Counted from the stretch's first letter, positions 46,176-55,962 are shown. The stretch: DNA of 64,000 bases from an uncultured Desulfobacter sp. (GCF_963664415.1 NZ_OY761440.1:1054001-1118000), one strand, 5' to 3'. Numbers and translations are program-made. The notes: a model not told the origin generated them from the sequence alone.

Positions 46176-48440
46176 CTATGCCCTTTTTCTCAAGTGCCCA
46201 AACAAACGCTCTGGCGTCATGGGTGCACAATAGGCGGCATTCTCACACCCGGCGGCCATCTTTATGGCAAAAAAAGCACCGATGCCGTACATGAAGGGGG
46301 GCTCTCCCACGGCCTTGGAGCCCTTAACGGCTTTGTCGTTATAGTCATCTTCTAAAAATATTACCTGCATGTCCGAAGGGACCGAAAAAATATCAGGCAT
46401 TTTATAGGTTCCCGCAGTGGCCGTAAGGGGTTTGCCCAAATCTGTGTAACGCATTTCTTCCATGGTCATCCATCCAATGCCCTGGATCATACCGCCCTCA
46501 ACCTGGCCCAGATCAATGATGGGATTGATGGATCGCCCAAGGTCATGCACCACATAGGCCGTTTCTATCCTGTAGGTGCCCAGTAAGCGATCCACTTCAG
46601 CCTCAAAATAGGCTGTTCCGTAGGTATGGTAAGCAAAGGGACGACCTTTCTCAACAGATATGTCAAAGTGCAGATCCGGCGTTGAATAGTGGGCTTCGGC
46701 GCTTAACTGAACCCGCGAACCATACGCTTGGATGACCAGCTCCTCCCAACTGACCCCACAGGCTTTGCCTTTTTTATACAAGCGACCTGTTCCAAGTGAA
46801 AAATCCTTTGATGCGCAGTGATATTCATCGGCCATAAATTTAAAGAGACGCGCTTTTATCATCTCACAGGCCATCAGGGCTGCTGCCCCATTCAGGTCCG
46901 TGCCGCTGCTGGCAGCTGTGGGGCTGGTGTTGGAAACACGGGTGGTGTTGGTGGATTCGAGCTTAACCTGCCCGGGAGCGATCCCCAGGCTGTCCGCAAC
47001 TATTTCGCGGATTTTATGGTTCACCCCCTGCCCCATTTCCACAGCGCCTGTGCTTACGCCCACACTACCGTCCGTGTAGACGTGAATATGTGCCCGGGCC
47101 TGGTTCAAAAAAAATGCAGTGGCAAAGCTTATGCCAAAGCATACGGGCATCAGGGCATACCCTCTGCCGTAGCGGGAGACTTGACCCGTGTCCTTCTCTT
47201 TTCTTCGAATGTCGTCAATGGCACGCATCCGTTTTGACAGATCATAATAGGCATATGCCTTGTCCCAACAGCGGCAGGCCCGGGCATTCTCCGCGGCCAT
47301 ACCATAGACAAAGGTATCGCCCGTTTTAAGCAGATTTTTGTGCTGAAGTGTTTCGACGCGGATCCCACTGATCCGGGACGCCTCCCGGATGGCCGCGTCA
47401 AAAACGAACATGGCCTGGGGGGCACCGAATCCCCGAAAAGCGGTGTTCGGCGTTATGTTGGTCCGGCAGGAGGCTGCCGTGGCATGGACGTTGGGTACGT
47501 AATAAGATGCGGTGGCGTGGAACAGGGTTCTTTCCAAAACAGAGGTGGACAAATCGGCCGCAGCGCCAGCATTTTGATAATACATCACCTTAAAGGCCAG
47601 AAATTTTCCGGACCCATCCATGGCCAGGGTGAAATCCGAGGCGTACGGATGCCGCTTACCCGTAGCGAGCATATCGTCGGAACGCCTTAAAACAATACGG
47701 CAGGGAACCCCCGATTTTTGAGCCCCCAAAGCGGCAAAACAGGCCCAGGTGTTGGCTTGGGCCTCCTTGCCCCCAAAGGCGCCGCCCAGTCGCCGAACAT
47801 CCACTTCAATCCTGTTCATGGCCAAGCCGCAAACCTTGGCAACAGATCGCTGCACTGATGTCGGCGCCTGGGTAGCCGAAGAGAGATGTATATTTCCCTC
47901 CTCCGAGGGTGTTGCTACGCAAACCTGACCCTCCAGGTAAAAATGCTCCTGGGCACCTGATTCGGCCCGTCCCTCGGCTACATAAACTGCCGACGCGATA
48001 GCAGCGTCCGCATCGCCCAAACTGAAGATCCGTACCGGGGCAATCAATTCATTCCGGTTGTAGGCTTCCCGGGGATCCAGAACAGGCGGATCTTCGGCAA
48101 TATCAATTTTAATAAGCCCCACCGCCTCCCGGGCGGCATCCTCGGTCCGGGCATAAATGGCAGCCACCGGCATACCCACAAAGGCCACCTCATCCTCGGC
48201 CAGGAGCACTTCGTCCTGAATTACACCGCCGATCTGATTTTTACCGGGAATATCCTTTGCGGTAAGAATGAACGCCACGCCCGGAACATTTCGGGCATCG
48301 GAGGTATCCAAGCCCCTGATTTTTCCCTTGGCGATGGGAGAAAAATAGACAACACAATGCAATCCCCGGGCGGGAAAATCCCTGTCATCCACATAGCGGG
48401 TAAGCCCCATAACATGATAGGTGGTATCGGGATTGATCAT
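46176..48440 (-). CDS. xdhB: Xanthine dehydrogenase, molybdopterin-binding subunit
   Basis: 754-residue large subunit of a xanthine dehydrogenase-type hydroxylase. The molybdopterin domains show LGGAFGGKEAQAN, TAFRGFGAPQAMFV and GAVEMGQGVNHK. The catalytic glutamate lies in AVGEPPF (Glu713). It oxidises hypoxanthine or xanthine with the FeS/FAD subunit, whose gene overlaps it by 4 bases. It is last in the operon guanine deaminase-small subunit-large subunit. No XdhC-type maturation factor is adjacent. Confidence 0.93.
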   Translation of the reverse strand: MINPDTTYHVMGLTRYVDDRDFPARGLHCVVYFSPIAKGKIRGLDTSDARNVPGVAFILTAKDIPGKNQIGGVIQDEVLLAEDEVAFVGMPVAAIYARTEDAAREAVGLIKIDIAEDPPVLDPREAYNRNELIAPVRIFSLGDADAAIASAVYVAEGRAESGAQEHFYLEGQVCVATPSEEGNIHLSSATQAPTSVQRSVAKVCGLAMNRIEVDVRRLGGAFGGKEAQANTWACFAALGAQKSGVPCRIVLRRSDDMLATGKRHPYASDFTLAMDGSGKFLAFKVMYYQNAGAAADLSTSVLERTLFHATASYYVPNVHATAASCRTNITPNTAFRGFGAPQAMFVFDAAIREASRISGIRVETLQHKNLLKTGDTFVYGMAAENARACRCWDKAYAYYDLSKRMRAIDDIRRKEKDTGQVSRYGRGYALMPVCFGISFATAFFLNQARAHIHVYTDGSVGVSTGAVEMGQGVNHKIREIVADSLGIAPGQVKLESTNTTRVSNTSPTAASSGTDLNGAAALMACEMIKARLFKFMADEYHCASKDFSLGTGRLYKKGKACGVSWEELVIQAYGSRVQLSAEAHYSTPDLHFDISVEKGRPFAYHTYGTAYFEAEVDRLLGTYRIETAYVVHDLGRSINPIIDLGQVEGGMIQGIGWMTMEEMRYTDLGKPLTATAGTYKMPDIFSVPSDMQVIFLEDDYNDKAVKGSKAVGEPPFMYGIGAFFAIKMAAGCENAAYCAPMTPERLFGHLRKRA

Positions 48441-49876
48441 AGCACCCCAGCCTTTACAAAATCATCATAGGAACAGACATTGGAGAAACAGTGCAGATAA
48501 TGATCCGCCATGAGAGCGCAAGCCAACTGCCGTTTATAATCGGCACTGCCCCGGACATCGTCTATGGGAGAAATCTCTTTTTGCAAAACGTTCATGGCGC
48601 CCAGGAACGTTTCCATGGATACGGGTTTATTTTTAATCCACGCCATAGTCCGGTGGGCAGTAAACGGGATGGGCGCCACACCGCCCAGGGCTAAACCCAC
48701 AGAAGCGAATGCCCCGTTATGAACCTTAAAAATCGCCGCAGAGTTACAACTGGCGATGTCTAATCGCTGTCGCTTACTCACCTTGGCGTAATTCCATAAC
48801 CAGGCGTCATCCCGTTTTGTCAGCAAAAGGGATTCCACACGTTCATCTCTGTTTAAATCCAACGCTTTATATCCCAGGAAAAACTGCCTTAGGGGAAACT
48901 TACGTCGGGCACCTTTGGACGAAACCAGTTGAATTTGGGCATCCAGGGCGAGTAGAAGAACGGCACAATCCGCAATGGGGGACGCATTGACGAGATTGCC
49001 CCCCAGGGTGGCCCGATTCCGCAAAATATGGGAAGCTATAACCCGCAACTTATCACGCCACCCCGGGAATTGATCAATTAAGTGAGGATCTTGCCTTAGC
49101 TGTTCCATGGTAGCCGTTGCCGGGATTTCTATCATCCCCTTCTTTACACGGATAGGCTCGGATTCGGGTATGAGAAACCAGGGTTCTGACTGATTCAGAG
49201 CGTCTGCCTGCTGCACATAGAGATCGGTGCCCCCGGCAATAAGAAGCCGATTGCCGTCAAACGGTTCAAAGGTCAAGTCTGGGGAATTTGATAGGGACTT
49301 ATTAGCCCTCAGGTTCTCAAGCCTCTGGGGGATGTCGGCAAAATAGGCAGGGATTAGGTCCAGTTCAATCAGTTGACGAAGTGACGGCTCCTTACCCAGC
49401 AACGGTTCAATGGTGGCTGCTACGGCCCGTCGAATGGATCCGTAGCCGGTGCATCGGCACAGATTACCATCCAGGGCATCCACCGCGTCCTGGAGGGTAA
49501 CGGTCCGGCCTCCCAAAAGATAACCGGTGAGGGACACAATGAATCCGGGGGTACAAAATCCGCATTGGGTAGCCCCCTGATCGATAAAGGCTTGCTGAAG
49601 CCTATTGGGCCTTTCCCCCTGAAGCCCCTCTATGGTCACAAGATGGGTGTTGTTGAGCTGCCCTACCGACATCAGACAGGACGGCATGGGCCGGTAGGCA
49701 ACATGTGGGATTCGGCCGAGTATCACCGTACAGGCGCCACACTCCCCTTCCCGGCAACCCTCTTTGGTGCCGTACAATCCAAAATCTTTTCGCAGAAGAT
49801 CCAGGACAGACCGGCCCGGAGAAAGAGTAAATTCTATCTCCTTATCATTTAAAATAAAGCGGCAGAATTTATTCAT
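48437..49876 (-). CDS. xdhA: Xanthine dehydrogenase, FeS/FAD subunit
   Basis: 479 residues. An N-terminal plant-type [2Fe-2S] domain (Cys41, Cys46, Cys49, Cys67) and a second [2Fe-2S] domain (Cys105, Cys108, Cys140, Cys142) precede a FAD domain from about residue 200 (LLIAGGTDLYVQ, then RNRATLGGNLVNASPIAD). This is the XdhA arrangement, passing electrons from molybdenum to FAD and NAD. It overlaps both neighbours by 4 bases. Confidence 0.95.
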   Translation of the reverse strand: MNKFCRFILNDKEIEFTLSPGRSVLDLLRKDFGLYGTKEGCREGECGACTVILGRIPHVAYRPMPSCLMSVGQLNNTHLVTIEGLQGERPNRLQQAFIDQGATQCGFCTPGFIVSLTGYLLGGRTVTLQDAVDALDGNLCRCTGYGSIRRAVAATIEPLLGKEPSLRQLIELDLIPAYFADIPQRLENLRANKSLSNSPDLTFEPFDGNRLLIAGGTDLYVQQADALNQSEPWFLIPESEPIRVKKGMIEIPATATMEQLRQDPHLIDQFPGWRDKLRVIASHILRNRATLGGNLVNASPIADCAVLLLALDAQIQLVSSKGARRKFPLRQFFLGYKALDLNRDERVESLLLTKRDDAWLWNYAKVSKRQRLDIASCNSAAIFKVHNGAFASVGLALGGVAPIPFTAHRTMAWIKNKPVSMETFLGAMNVLQKEISPIDDVRGSADYKRQLACALMADHYLHCFSNVCSYDDFVKAGVL

Positions 49877-51147
49877 AATTCCCGGCCTGCTAAAATCCGT
49901 GCTTTAATATGCCTGTCGTCTCCTGCGTAGAGAAACCGCTCCAATTGCGTAAGGGCAGAGATCTCTGCAGCTTCAGGCAGCCCCATATCAATGTAAAGGG
50001 CGTCAAAACTCATGCCCGGCTCAAAAGCCCCACACGGTCCCCAGCCCTGACGGGTGAAAAATTCACCATTTCCCATGGTCGCCACATAAAAGGCTTCGGA
50101 AAGGGATACCGCTCTGTGATTCTCTTGGGGCTGCACAATCCGAAGCAGCTTGCTGACCTGTACGGTTTGAACAACCGCCCGGTACATGGCAAGGGTGTGC
50201 CCGGCTCCCACATCGGAGCCCAGTCCCAGTTTAACGCCTCTGTCCAAATAGCGACCCAAAGGCATGATGCCGCTGCTTAAATTAACGTTGGCGCTGGGGC
50301 AATGAACCAGTGTCGCTTCCCGTTCCACGATTAGACCAATTTCCTCGTCACTTAAATAAATGGCGTGGGCCATTAAGCTATCCGGCCCCAAAAGGCCGCA
50401 GTCATTATAAACATGGGTATAGCTGCGGCTTTTGGGGAAAAGCTCAGCAACCCATTGGGCTTCACAAAGGGTTTCGGAAAGATGGGACTGTACAGGTAAA
50501 TTCAACCGTTTAGAGAGCACCCCCAAGTCTTCCATAAGTTTTTGCGAGCAGCTTGGGGCAAAACGTGGGGTCACGATGGGCCGGACCCGATCCAGGCCTG
50601 CCAATCTCCGGCAGAACACGTCACTGCCTTTTAATGAGTCTTTGGTTGTCTCCTTAAGATCATCAGGTGCATTCCGGTCCATGTTGACCTTGCCCACAAA
50701 GGCGAACAGTCCGGCCTTTTCCAGAGCCTGCGCCAAAATCAGGGTCGATGCCAGATGAACCGTACCATAAACCACAGACCGGAGACTGCCCTGCCGCAGC
50801 AGTTCGGCGGCAAACAAAGGATAAATCTTTCGGGCATAATCTTCATCGGCAAATCGGGACTCTCCGGGAAAGGTATGATGTGCCAGCCAATCAAGCAATC
50901 CCAGATCCAGACCTGCGCCCATCTGCAGATACTGGGGTGCATGGACATGCAGATCAATAAAAGAAGGGATAACCATTGCCCCTCCCAGGTCTTTTACAGG
51001 TAGCGAAGAAAACCGGGCCGGCACCTTCGTCTCAAGGGAAAGGAACTTGCCATCCTCAACAATGGCGACACCATTTTCTCTCACCCTGAATTTGTCCGAA
51101 GTGGGCGTATCGATAAAATTGCCTTTGTATAATGTTACCAAACTCAC
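49873..51147 (-). CDS. guaD: Guanine deaminase
   Basis: 424-residue amidohydrolase from GTG 51147. Metal ligands are HVHAPQ near residue 67, HLSET, and late CPSANVNLSSG and GLGSDVGAG. The segment LLDWLAHHTFPGE is characteristic of guanine deaminases, which convert guanine to xanthine and ammonia. The xanthine dehydrogenase genes follow with 4-base overlaps, so the operon encodes guanine to urate. Confidence 0.92.
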   Translation of the reverse strand: MSLVTLYKGNFIDTPTSDKFRVRENGVAIVEDGKFLSLETKVPARFSSLPVKDLGGAMVIPSFIDLHVHAPQYLQMGAGLDLGLLDWLAHHTFPGESRFADEDYARKIYPLFAAELLRQGSLRSVVYGTVHLASTLILAQALEKAGLFAFVGKVNMDRNAPDDLKETTKDSLKGSDVFCRRLAGLDRVRPIVTPRFAPSCSQKLMEDLGVLSKRLNLPVQSHLSETLCEAQWVAELFPKSRSYTHVYNDCGLLGPDSLMAHAIYLSDEEIGLIVEREATLVHCPSANVNLSSGIMPLGRYLDRGVKLGLGSDVGAGHTLAMYRAVVQTVQVSKLLRIVQPQENHRAVSLSEAFYVATMGNGEFFTRQGWGPCGAFEPGMSFDALYIDMGLPEAAEISALTQLERFLYAGDDRHIKARILAGREL

Positions 51148-51165
51148 AGCGCCCTTAAAAACCTT

Positions 51166-52074
51166 TCACCGAAGCAATTGATCACTTGTCTTTTCAAACA
51201 ACGGCACCGGATCCACCAACTGGCCCTGTACAGAGATGGACAGATGCAGGTGGGGCCCCGTGGCCCGGCCCGTAGAGCCGGCTCGACCGATAACCTGTCC
51301 CCGTTTTACAATATCTCCCGGTGAAACGTCGAAATCACTCAGGTGAAAGTACAGGGAAATGACACCGTTACCATGGTCTATATAGATGGAGTTGCCGGCA
51401 TAGTAGTGGGATTCGACCAAAATGACCCGGCCCTCGGCCACCGCTTCTACGGCAGTCCCTACAGGCGCCCGGAAATCCACGCCCTGGTGGGGATTTTTGG
51501 GTGTACCGTTCAGCACACGTTGCAGCCCATAAACGCTGGTAAAGCTTCCCTCCACCGGCCGGTGAAAGGGCAGCCGCCATAACCGCTGGTCTGACCAGGT
51601 CTTTTTTGCCTTCTGGGTGCGAGCCCTTTCCGCTTTTATCCGCTCAAGTTCAACAGTGGGCGGCGTCACCATCTTTGACGGCAGGCTCAACTCCTGGCGG
51701 GGATATGTCCGGCCAATAATTTTTACCGACCGATGCAGGACAGTTTCCTTGCCACCGGCCCAAGCCCGGACAATAAATTTTTGCCGGCCCGGTTTGATGG
51801 TCAAAACATCCGTACCCAGCATGGCAATCGCCACATGATGACCGTTCCACTGGGAGACTGACGGCGCAAACTCCTGATCCATCCAATGGATAAGAATCCT
51901 GTCAAAGGCTTGATCTGACGTCAATCGCACAAGAAAAGGCTGTCCTATGCCCACCCGTTCCGGATGGGCAAGGACCATAGGCTCTGTGGCGTTAACGCGG
52001 GTTCCCGCCACAGTTACGGCAGTGATGATGAGGAATGTGAATAACACAACAGTGCAGGCTTTAATACGCAACAA
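51166..52074 (-). CDS. M23 family (LytM) metallopeptidase
   Basis: 302 residues. A signal peptide (hydrophobic about 8-23) precedes an N-terminal beta domain and a C-terminal M23 peptidase. Zinc motifs are HQGVDF (His and Asp near residue 197-201) and the late HLHLS (near 279). Further family marks are GNSIYIDHGNG and PGDIVKRGQVIG. It cleaves peptidoglycan cross-links or activates amidases. It lies 18 bases upstream of guaD but seems functionally unrelated. Confidence 0.9.
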   Translation of the reverse strand: MLRIKACTVVLFTFLIITAVTVAGTRVNATEPMVLAHPERVGIGQPFLVRLTSDQAFDRILIHWMDQEFAPSVSQWNGHHVAIAMLGTDVLTIKPGRQKFIVRAWAGGKETVLHRSVKIIGRTYPRQELSLPSKMVTPPTVELERIKAERARTQKAKKTWSDQRLWRLPFHRPVEGSFTSVYGLQRVLNGTPKNPHQGVDFRAPVGTAVEAVAEGRVILVESHYYAGNSIYIDHGNGVISLYFHLSDFDVSPGDIVKRGQVIGRAGSTGRATGPHLHLSISVQGQLVDPVPLFEKTSDQLLR

Positions 52075-52152
52075 TACAGCTCCTATTTCAGCAGTTTCAA
52101 CAATCTAAATCCGGTTGATTTCAGCGAATCGTTTATTTTCGGCAAATTTGCC

Positions 52153-52551
52153 TTATCCATCGGAAGACGGGTTTAAGTTATTTTTTAAAACCAATTCCAG
52201 ATATTTACTATTTTTAGGAGAATTCTTTATCTGGTAAATCATTTGTCCCGGACATCTTCTGTTTTTACTGTCACCGATCTTTTCTAATTGTACTTTTGCA
52301 TTTAATCCATGCAAATACATCAACTTTTTTGCCTGTTTGGCAATGGTAAAATGTCTGTCTTCGATCGATTGCGCTTCCTGGGTAAGGGGAGTATTAAACG
52401 AAAAAGCTAAAATTCGCTCGACCCATCTCTCGTCAGATTCCTGGAATAATTCATCCATCTTTTCATGCAGCTGTTTTGTTAAATCTTCGAGGATAAGATT
52501 AATTTCACTTTCAGCGGCCATAAATGCGGCTAAGAAATCATTTCTTTCCAT
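52153..52551 (-). CDS. Small hypothetical helical protein
   Basis: 132 residues, charged, largely helical in the first 90 (MAAESEINLILEDLTKQLHE). No signal peptide, cysteine motif or family recognised. The minus-strand start has a GGAGGGGC box nearby, which supports translation. It lies alone between the M23 gene and the DUF1127 gene. Confidence 0.55.
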   Translation of the reverse strand: MERNDFLAAFMAAESEINLILEDLTKQLHEKMDELFQESDERWVERILAFSFNTPLTQEAQSIEDRHFTIAKQAKKLMYLHGLNAKVQLEKIGDSKNRRCPGQMIYQIKNSPKNSKYLELVLKNNLNPSSDG

Positions 52552-52755
52552 GGTTGCCCCTCCTTTTGAAAATTAAGGAACGTTTGTCTAAAGAACTTCA
52601 AAAACAGGTGAGAATCACAAAATGTAATTTCCAAACGATGAGGTACAGATTAAAATCAATAATCACGCAGGGTCGAGCATAGGTAGTGTCTATTATTTTA
52701 AAAAACGTAACAGATCTTGTCAATGTTGTTTATGGGCTTGAAAATTTATGCCCCC

Positions 52756-53034
52756 CTAAATTTGCATGTCACCGGAACGACCGGCATTGATTTTATTAAA
52801 AATACATTTCCAGAGGCTATCCCTTTGCCGGGAAAATCTGACCGCGTCTGCCCGGCTAATTCCAATATCCTTCAGAAGGTAATCATTCATTTCCAGGAGC
52901 AGGCGGCAATGTTTTTTTGACATTTTCCAATGTCTGAATCCCTGCCAGACCTGTTTTATAATGTTTCGAATCCAATCAAAGCATCTCTTTATTGAGCGGA
53001 ACGATGCCTGAACCCACTTTTTGCCGAAACTCAT
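52756..53034 (-). CDS. DUF1127 domain protein
   Basis: 92 residues from the ATG at 53034 (GGGGGG box); the longer frame to 53103 runs into repeat copy 5. The DUF1127 core HCRLLLEMNDYLLKDIGISR, then DAVRF, lies at about 50-76. Small proteins of this type are RNA-binding post-transcriptional regulators in alphaproteobacteria; the role here is unknown. It is divergent from lysR, with repeat copy 5 between. Confidence 0.78.
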   Translation of the reverse strand: MSFGKKWVQASFRSIKRCFDWIRNIIKQVWQGFRHWKMSKKHCRLLLEMNDYLLKDIGISRADAVRFSRQRDSLWKCIFNKINAGRSGDMQI

Positions 53035-53078
53035 ACGCCCCCCTTGTTGAATTGTTTTGATATATGTATCGTTTTGTT

Positions 53079-53174
53079 TAACGGCCACGAACCGGCCTGA
53101 CATATCAACGGCCAGACACAGCCCTCAACAAACCTTTAAAGATCTGAGTAACTTACCAAAACATTCTTATAAAA
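53079..53174 (+). repeat. Structured repeat family, copy 5
   Basis: Most diverged copy. It keeps TAACGGCC, GACATATCA, CCTCAACAAA and ATCTGAGTAACTTACC, ending TTCTTATAAA, but its hairpins are less perfect. It lies between the divergent DUF1127 and LysR genes, 70 bases before the LysR start. Confidence 0.75.
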
Positions 53175-53243
53175 AAACAATTGATCAGACAAACGAATTG
53201 TTTTAATGTCTAACATCAAAATTTTTTATACAAGGAAGATTAC

Positions 53244-54131
53244 ATGCCGGACTCAATTCCCATAGAACTGCTCAGAACGTTTATTGCCATTGCCGACAGT
53301 GGAAGCTTCAGCCTGGCAGCCGATCAGATTGCCAGAACCCAATCGGCCGTGAGCATGCAGGTCAAACGGCTGGAGGAATTACTTGAGAAACCTTTAATTC
53401 ACAGGGACAGCCGGAATCTTAAATTGACCAGTGACGGCGTCACGCTTCTCCACTTTGCACGGCGGATTTTGAAATTGAACGAAGAGGCCTTGTCGGTACT
53501 GAAGCGGCCGGAACTAAAGGGTTGGGTAAGTATTGGCCTGCCGGACGATTATGCGGCCCGGTTTTTGCCCGAAATCCTGGCTAATTTTTCCCGAACCCAT
53601 CCCAGGGTTCAGGTAAAAGTCACCTGTGAACCCAGCTACAAACTTCTGGAGAGGATACAAAGAAAAAATCTGGACCTGGCCATGGTCACCTCCCCCACCC
53701 CCGAAATTGAAAACGGCATCCTGCTCAGGCAGGATCCAATAGTCTGGGTAACTTCGGAACGGCATTGCCAGCATGAAATAACACCGCTCCCCCTGGCCCT
53801 TTTCTCAGAAGATTGCTGCTACTGCCGAACCTGGATTCTTTCTGCCCTGGAAAGGACGGGAATTGAGCATAGAATCGCCTATACCAGTCCCAGTATCATG
53901 GGCCTGCAGGCAGCAGTTACCGCAGGCCTTGCCGTGACCGCCATTAGTCAGAGTATCGTTTGGCCGGGGATACGCCAACTCAGCGTCGAGGAGGGATTTC
54001 CGACCCTGCCCAATGCATCTTTTTTGCTCCGCCGGAATCCGGAATCCAACAACTGCATTGTGGATTCATTGGCAGACCATATCGCCAAAGCGTTCAGCAC
54101 CTGTTCCGAAATTGGCGGGTGCCTTGCCTGA
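53244..54131 (+). CDS. LysR-type transcriptional regulator
   Basis: 295 residues. The N-terminal winged helix-turn-helix (LLRTFIAIADSGSFSLAADQ, then RTQSAVSMQVKRLEELL at about 8-45) is followed by a LysR substrate-binding domain. The regulated genes are probably its neighbours (the divergent DUF1127 gene or the thioesterase 57 bases downstream), but no operator is obvious. The inducer cannot be inferred. Confidence 0.94.
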   Translation: MPDSIPIELLRTFIAIADSGSFSLAADQIARTQSAVSMQVKRLEELLEKPLIHRDSRNLKLTSDGVTLLHFARRILKLNEEALSVLKRPELKGWVSIGLPDDYAARFLPEILANFSRTHPRVQVKVTCEPSYKLLERIQRKNLDLAMVTSPTPEIENGILLRQDPIVWVTSERHCQHEITPLPLALFSEDCCYCRTWILSALERTGIEHRIAYTSPSIMGLQAAVTAGLAVTAISQSIVWPGIRQLSVEEGFPTLPNASFLLRRNPESNNCIVDSLADHIAKAFSTCSEIGGCLA

Positions 54132-54188
54132 GCCCATAACAAAAGCCCAAACCATTCATGATCAAAAAGACATTAAAAAGGAACGGAA

Positions 54189-54593
54189 ATGGAGACAGAA
54201 ATTAAAATCAGAGGATACCATACAGACCTGTATCAGCATGTAAATAATGCCCGGTATCTTGAGTTCTTGGAAGAAGCCAGGTGGCAGATTCTTGAAACGT
54301 ACACGGACCTTGCGTCGTTTATGAAAAAGGGTTTTTTATTTTTTGTGGTCAACATCAATATCTCATATAAAAGCCAGGCCAGGGTTAATGATCTGATCCG
54401 AATCCGATCAGGGATGAAACAAATCGGAAATAAAAGCGCCGTGGTCCGCCAGAAGGTGCACAACCTGACAACCGGACAGGTTTGTGTGGATGCCGATATC
54501 ACTTTTGTTGTCTCTGACATTAAAGGGAAAGCACTCAAGATCGAAGGCGAGGTGCTGGAGACGGTTAACCGGATTCCGATGTTTGAAGAATAG
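54189..54593 (+). CDS. YbgC/4HBT-type acyl-CoA thioesterase
   Basis: 134-residue hotdog-fold protein. The active-site region reads YHTDLYQHVNNARYLEFLEE, with Asp in the usual nucleophile/base position and HVNNARY typical of the 4HBT class. It hydrolyses acyl-CoA thioesters; chain preference is unknown. It follows lysR by 57 bases. It is the last ordinary gene before the cassette array begins 290 bases downstream. Confidence 0.88.
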   Translation: METEIKIRGYHTDLYQHVNNARYLEFLEEARWQILETYTDLASFMKKGFLFFVVNINISYKSQARVNDLIRIRSGMKQIGNKSAVVRQKVHNLTTGQVCVDADITFVVSDIKGKALKIEGEVLETVNRIPMFEE

Positions 54594-54796
54594 GCATCAT
54601 CAAACCAAATATTATATTTGACACATTTTCTGGCCTGTTTCCTTTTTTGACAACACCCACACAGACAATGGATTTAGCCCTAACTCGCCTTTTTCGAGAC
54701 ACTCAATCAGCGGCAGAAGTATATATTAACTTTAGTCTTGCCTTTCGTTGCCAGAGATGTTTAATCTCCAATTAAATTGATTTTAAAAAGGAATTA

Positions 54797-54842
54797 TCTA
54801 TATCCGTATAACATTCAAAATATGCATGTTATCCCGTTAGAT
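54797..54842 (+). other. attC-like palindrome at the left edge of the cassette array
   Basis: ATCTATATCC..ATAACAT and ATGTTATCCCGTTAGAT form an imperfect palindrome. It ends in GTTAGAT, a match to the GTTRRRY crossover box. It may be a worn attC or the array's entry site. The second crossover-like box G|TTATGTG comes 47 bases later (54883/54884), where cassette A starts. Confidence 0.4.
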
Positions 54843-54903
54843 AAGTGGCCATGAAAGATAAACGGAAACCACACAATTACTTGTTATGTGTTTTTTGATA
54901 TAA

Positions 54904-55296
54904 ATGTTAATATTTATAAATGATACCAACCAATTGAAAGAAGAATGGATAAAGAAGCGGGCATTGCTTAGTTCAAAGTCCGTATATACAAAGTATTATG
55001 CAGTAAAAGAAAATAACCAAGAGGTCGGTTTCATTTCAATGGATGTAAACCCAAAAGTCATCTACTTGGTTTTGTATGAAATATTTGTTCCAGAACATTT
55101 GAGAAATAATGGTTATGGTTCGTTGCTTCTCAGAGAAACAGAAATTGTGGCTAAAAAACTTGATTACCGTAAAATAACAATAAATCCGGTTCCTTTTGAA
55201 AAAAATATCTCCAAATCAAATCTTATAGCTTGGTATCAAAAGTATGGGTATTCGCAAATGGAATCAGGTACAGGGGAACTTGAAAAGGCAATTTAA
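54904..55296 (+). CDS. GNAT-family acetyltransferase (cassette A, first gene)
   Basis: 130 residues, starting 20 bases after the cassette boundary. The acetyl-CoA loop is RNNGYGS (about residues 63-69), within EIFVPEHLRNNGYGSLLL, followed by the C-terminal WYQKYGY. The substrate is unknown. Such small acetyltransferases are frequent integron cargo. The gene is AT-rich compared with the chromosome to its left. Confidence 0.85.
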   Translation: MLIFINDTNQLKEEWIKKRALLSSKSVYTKYYAVKENNQEVGFISMDVNPKVIYLVLYEIFVPEHLRNNGYGSLLLRETEIVAKKLDYRKITINPVPFEKNISKSNLIAWYQKYGYSQMESGTGELEKAI

Positions 55297-55364
55297 CGAA
55301 TCAATCAGACTTAAAATTAAATACTTATGAAAATCAAAATGTTAAAAAACCATTCTAAGAATTG

Positions 55365-55961
55365 ATGAATATGATCAATATATTTACACCTGTATTTGAA
55401 CCTCATTACTTTGATGTCAAAAGATATTCTTGGTTAATTGAATATCCCAAAGAAGAATATGATCTTGTTGAATTAACTGAAAATATTTCAGAAGGTAAAA
55501 TCGGCTTACTGATCGGTACGTTACTTGAATTCAATAATTCAGAATTGGATGATAATTTTCTATCAGCACTTACCCAAAAAGATGAAATCAGTTTATGCGG
55601 TGGATTGAGAATATCGAAGTCTGGAAAATTTATTAACCCGTCCTGTTGTTCAGATTTTCAAGATTGGCGAGAATGGGAGTTATTTTTGAATGGTGATATA
55701 AATGGTGTATGGCTCGGTCATGATCCAGAACCCTGGGTAGAAATGGATAATAATGAAATAAATATATGGTCTGACTTAGATAAAAATCCTTCCAAATTCA
55801 AAATTTCATCAACAATATCTGAGATTGAATTTTCGCTAAAAAAAGTTGAGATTGAGTTATTATCTGTTTCCAAAATTATCGATGATTGGGCAAAAAAAAA
55901 TTTGAATACAGAATATGCAAAATTTAAAGATTCAATTGAAAAATATCTAATGGTACGATAA
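55365..55961 (+). CDS. Hypothetical protein (cassette A, second gene)
   Basis: About 198 residues (ATG 55365, with 55371 or TTG 55362 as alternatives). Acidic and aromatic-rich with CCSDFQDWREWELFLNGD and WLGHDPEPWVE in the middle, a layout seen in immunity-type or cassette-borne proteins, but no family is certain. The stop codon lies 1 base before the attC R'' box. It shares one cassette with the GNAT gene, which is unusual since most cassettes carry one gene. Confidence 0.7.
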   Translation: MNMINIFTPVFEPHYFDVKRYSWLIEYPKEEYDLVELTENISEGKIGLLIGTLLEFNNSELDDNFLSALTQKDEISLCGGLRISKSGKFINPSCCSDFQDWREWELFLNGDINGVWLGHDPEPWVEMDNNEINIWSDLDKNPSKFKISSTISEIEFSLKKVEIELLSVSKIIDDWAKKNLNTEYAKFKDSIEKYLMVR

Positions 55962-55962
55962 A

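Noticed and set aside
16377..53174. Five-copy repeat as a c-di-GMP (GEMM) riboswitch or as integron attC sites
   Set aside because: The GEMM core bases and tetraloop receptor are not present, and the copies lack the R/L box order of attC sites. Two of five copies do not precede a gene on their own strand.
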